This document shows positions 5,532 to 5,971 of a DNA stretch of 5,971 nucleotides, piece after piece. The notes below the pieces were generated by a model. The model saw only the letters and a list, made by a program, of their open reading frames with translations. It made no database searches and was not told the DNA's origin. The translations under genes and the position numbers were made by a program. The stretch comes from Elusimicrobiota bacterium (GTDB lineage: Bacteria; Elusimicrobiota; Elusimicrobia; Elusimicrobiales; UBA9959). Each line of letters starts with the position of its first letter. Within the stretch, counting starts at the first letter, position 1. Location of the stretch: assembly GCA_030637365.1 (NCBI GenBank), contig DAOWGR010000061.1:1-5971 (forward strand), in the 5' to 3' direction.

Positions 5532-5971
5532 ATGGATAAATTAAAAAAAACAAACACTCTTTACTCAAGCTTTATGTTTCTTAAGCTTGACCCCGTTTTT
5601 AGAAGATTGGTTTCAAATGAAAAAATAACCGCCAAACAAGAATTTGAAAATGTAATCGCCCGCTGCCAAGAAAAACTTTTTCTCCGCACTTACCAGATAA
5701 ACGGCTTGCGTTCCGATTGCGATCTGCTTATTTGGAGAATTTCAAATGATTTGGAACACTTGCAGAATATGTGCGCCAAAACTTTTTTAGACGGCATAGG
5801 AAAATATTTTAATCCGGCGCATTCCTTTATCGGCCTTTATAATCTTCAAGAAGATGACATGGAAAAAGATTTGGATTTCGACTTTATCCCAAAAAACATC
5901 TTCGGCAAATTTAAATTCATGCTTGTGCATCCAGTTATAAAATCTCAATCATGGCATGACTTGTCTGATGA
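5532..5971 (+). CDS. Chlorite dismutase/HemQ-family protein, N-terminal part, cut by window edge
   Basis: The first 146 codons of a probable heme-binding protein of the Cld superfamily (dimeric alpha/beta barrel), which includes chlorite dismutases, HemQ (coproheme decarboxylase) and peroxidase-like members. The clearest signature is YQINGLRSDCDLLIW (54-68), followed by LEHLQNM (74-80), matching the 'Y...GLRxDxDxxxW...LQ' core. HPVIKSQSWHDLSD (133-146) matches the 'YPxxKxxxWYxLP' segment that precedes the heme-ligand helix. The proximal histidine and the distal Arg/Gln that separate true chlorite dismutase from HemQ lie beyond the window, so the activity cannot be decided. No signal peptide is visible, so it is likely cytoplasmic. 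The start is supported by GGAG (5520-5523), 8 nt before the ATG and 13 nt after the preceding stop. It sits third in the thyX gene string. Family assignment is fairly sure; function is open. Confidence 0.77.
   Translation, partial: MDKLKKTNTLYSSFMFLKLDPVFRRLVSNEKITAKQEFENVIARCQEKLFLRTYQINGLRSDCDLLIWRISNDLEHLQNMCAKTFLDGIGKYFNPAHSFIGLYNLQEDDMEKDLDFDFIPKNIFGKFKFMLVHPVIKSQSWHDLSD

Noticed and set aside
1..5971. CRISPR arrays, tRNA or rRNA genes, insertion-sequence ends
   Set aside because: None of the expected repeats, cloverleaf-type sequences or transposase motifs was found on reading both strands.

Overview
The window looks like chromosomal DNA of a diderm (Gram-negative-type) bacterium with moderately AT-rich genes and short intergenic gaps. 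Two points suggest a diderm. A gene at 4661-5518 encodes a signal-peptide-bearing relative of membrane-fusion (periplasmic adaptor) proteins. A cytoplasmic-type NagZ-like hydrolase also lies on the minus strand. Thymidylate is made by the flavin-dependent ThyX. I cannot place the organism reliably; an uncultured lineage such as Elusimicrobiota or Omnitrophota is only a guess from style. I see no rRNA, tRNA, CRISPR array, insertion sequence or phage gene.

Layout. (1) 1-438, minus: N-terminal part of a sodium:solute symporter that runs off the left edge. (2) 439-883: an AT-rich gap between divergent genes, holding a candidate promoter and two GC-rich palindromic elements, each beside one of the gene starts. 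(3) 884-1807, plus: an exported protein of unknown function whose C-terminal half resembles the START/SRPBCC fold. (4) 1808-1839: a short convergent gap with a hairpin. (5) 1840-3749, minus: a two-gene operon, mazG then nagZ, joined by an ATGA stop/start overlap. (6) 3750-3918: a divergent promoter region with tandem TATAAT boxes facing thyX. (7) 3919-5971, plus: a tight gene string of thyX, a membrane-fusion-like protein (1 nt gap), and the start of a chlorite dismutase/HemQ-family protein (13 nt gap) that is cut by the right edge.

How the genes fit together. The minus-strand pair combines nucleotide-pool cleaning (MazG) with peptidoglycan amino-sugar release (NagZ), both housekeeping roles. 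The plus-strand string begins with DNA-precursor synthesis (ThyX) and continues with an envelope protein and a probable heme-binding protein. No shared pathway is obvious, so the MFP-like/Cld-like pair is the most interesting part of the window. Nothing here is a clear new defence or mobile system; the main open questions are the MFP-like/Cld-like pair, the orphan SRPBCC-like exported protein, and the slippery purine tract at the mazG/nagZ junction.
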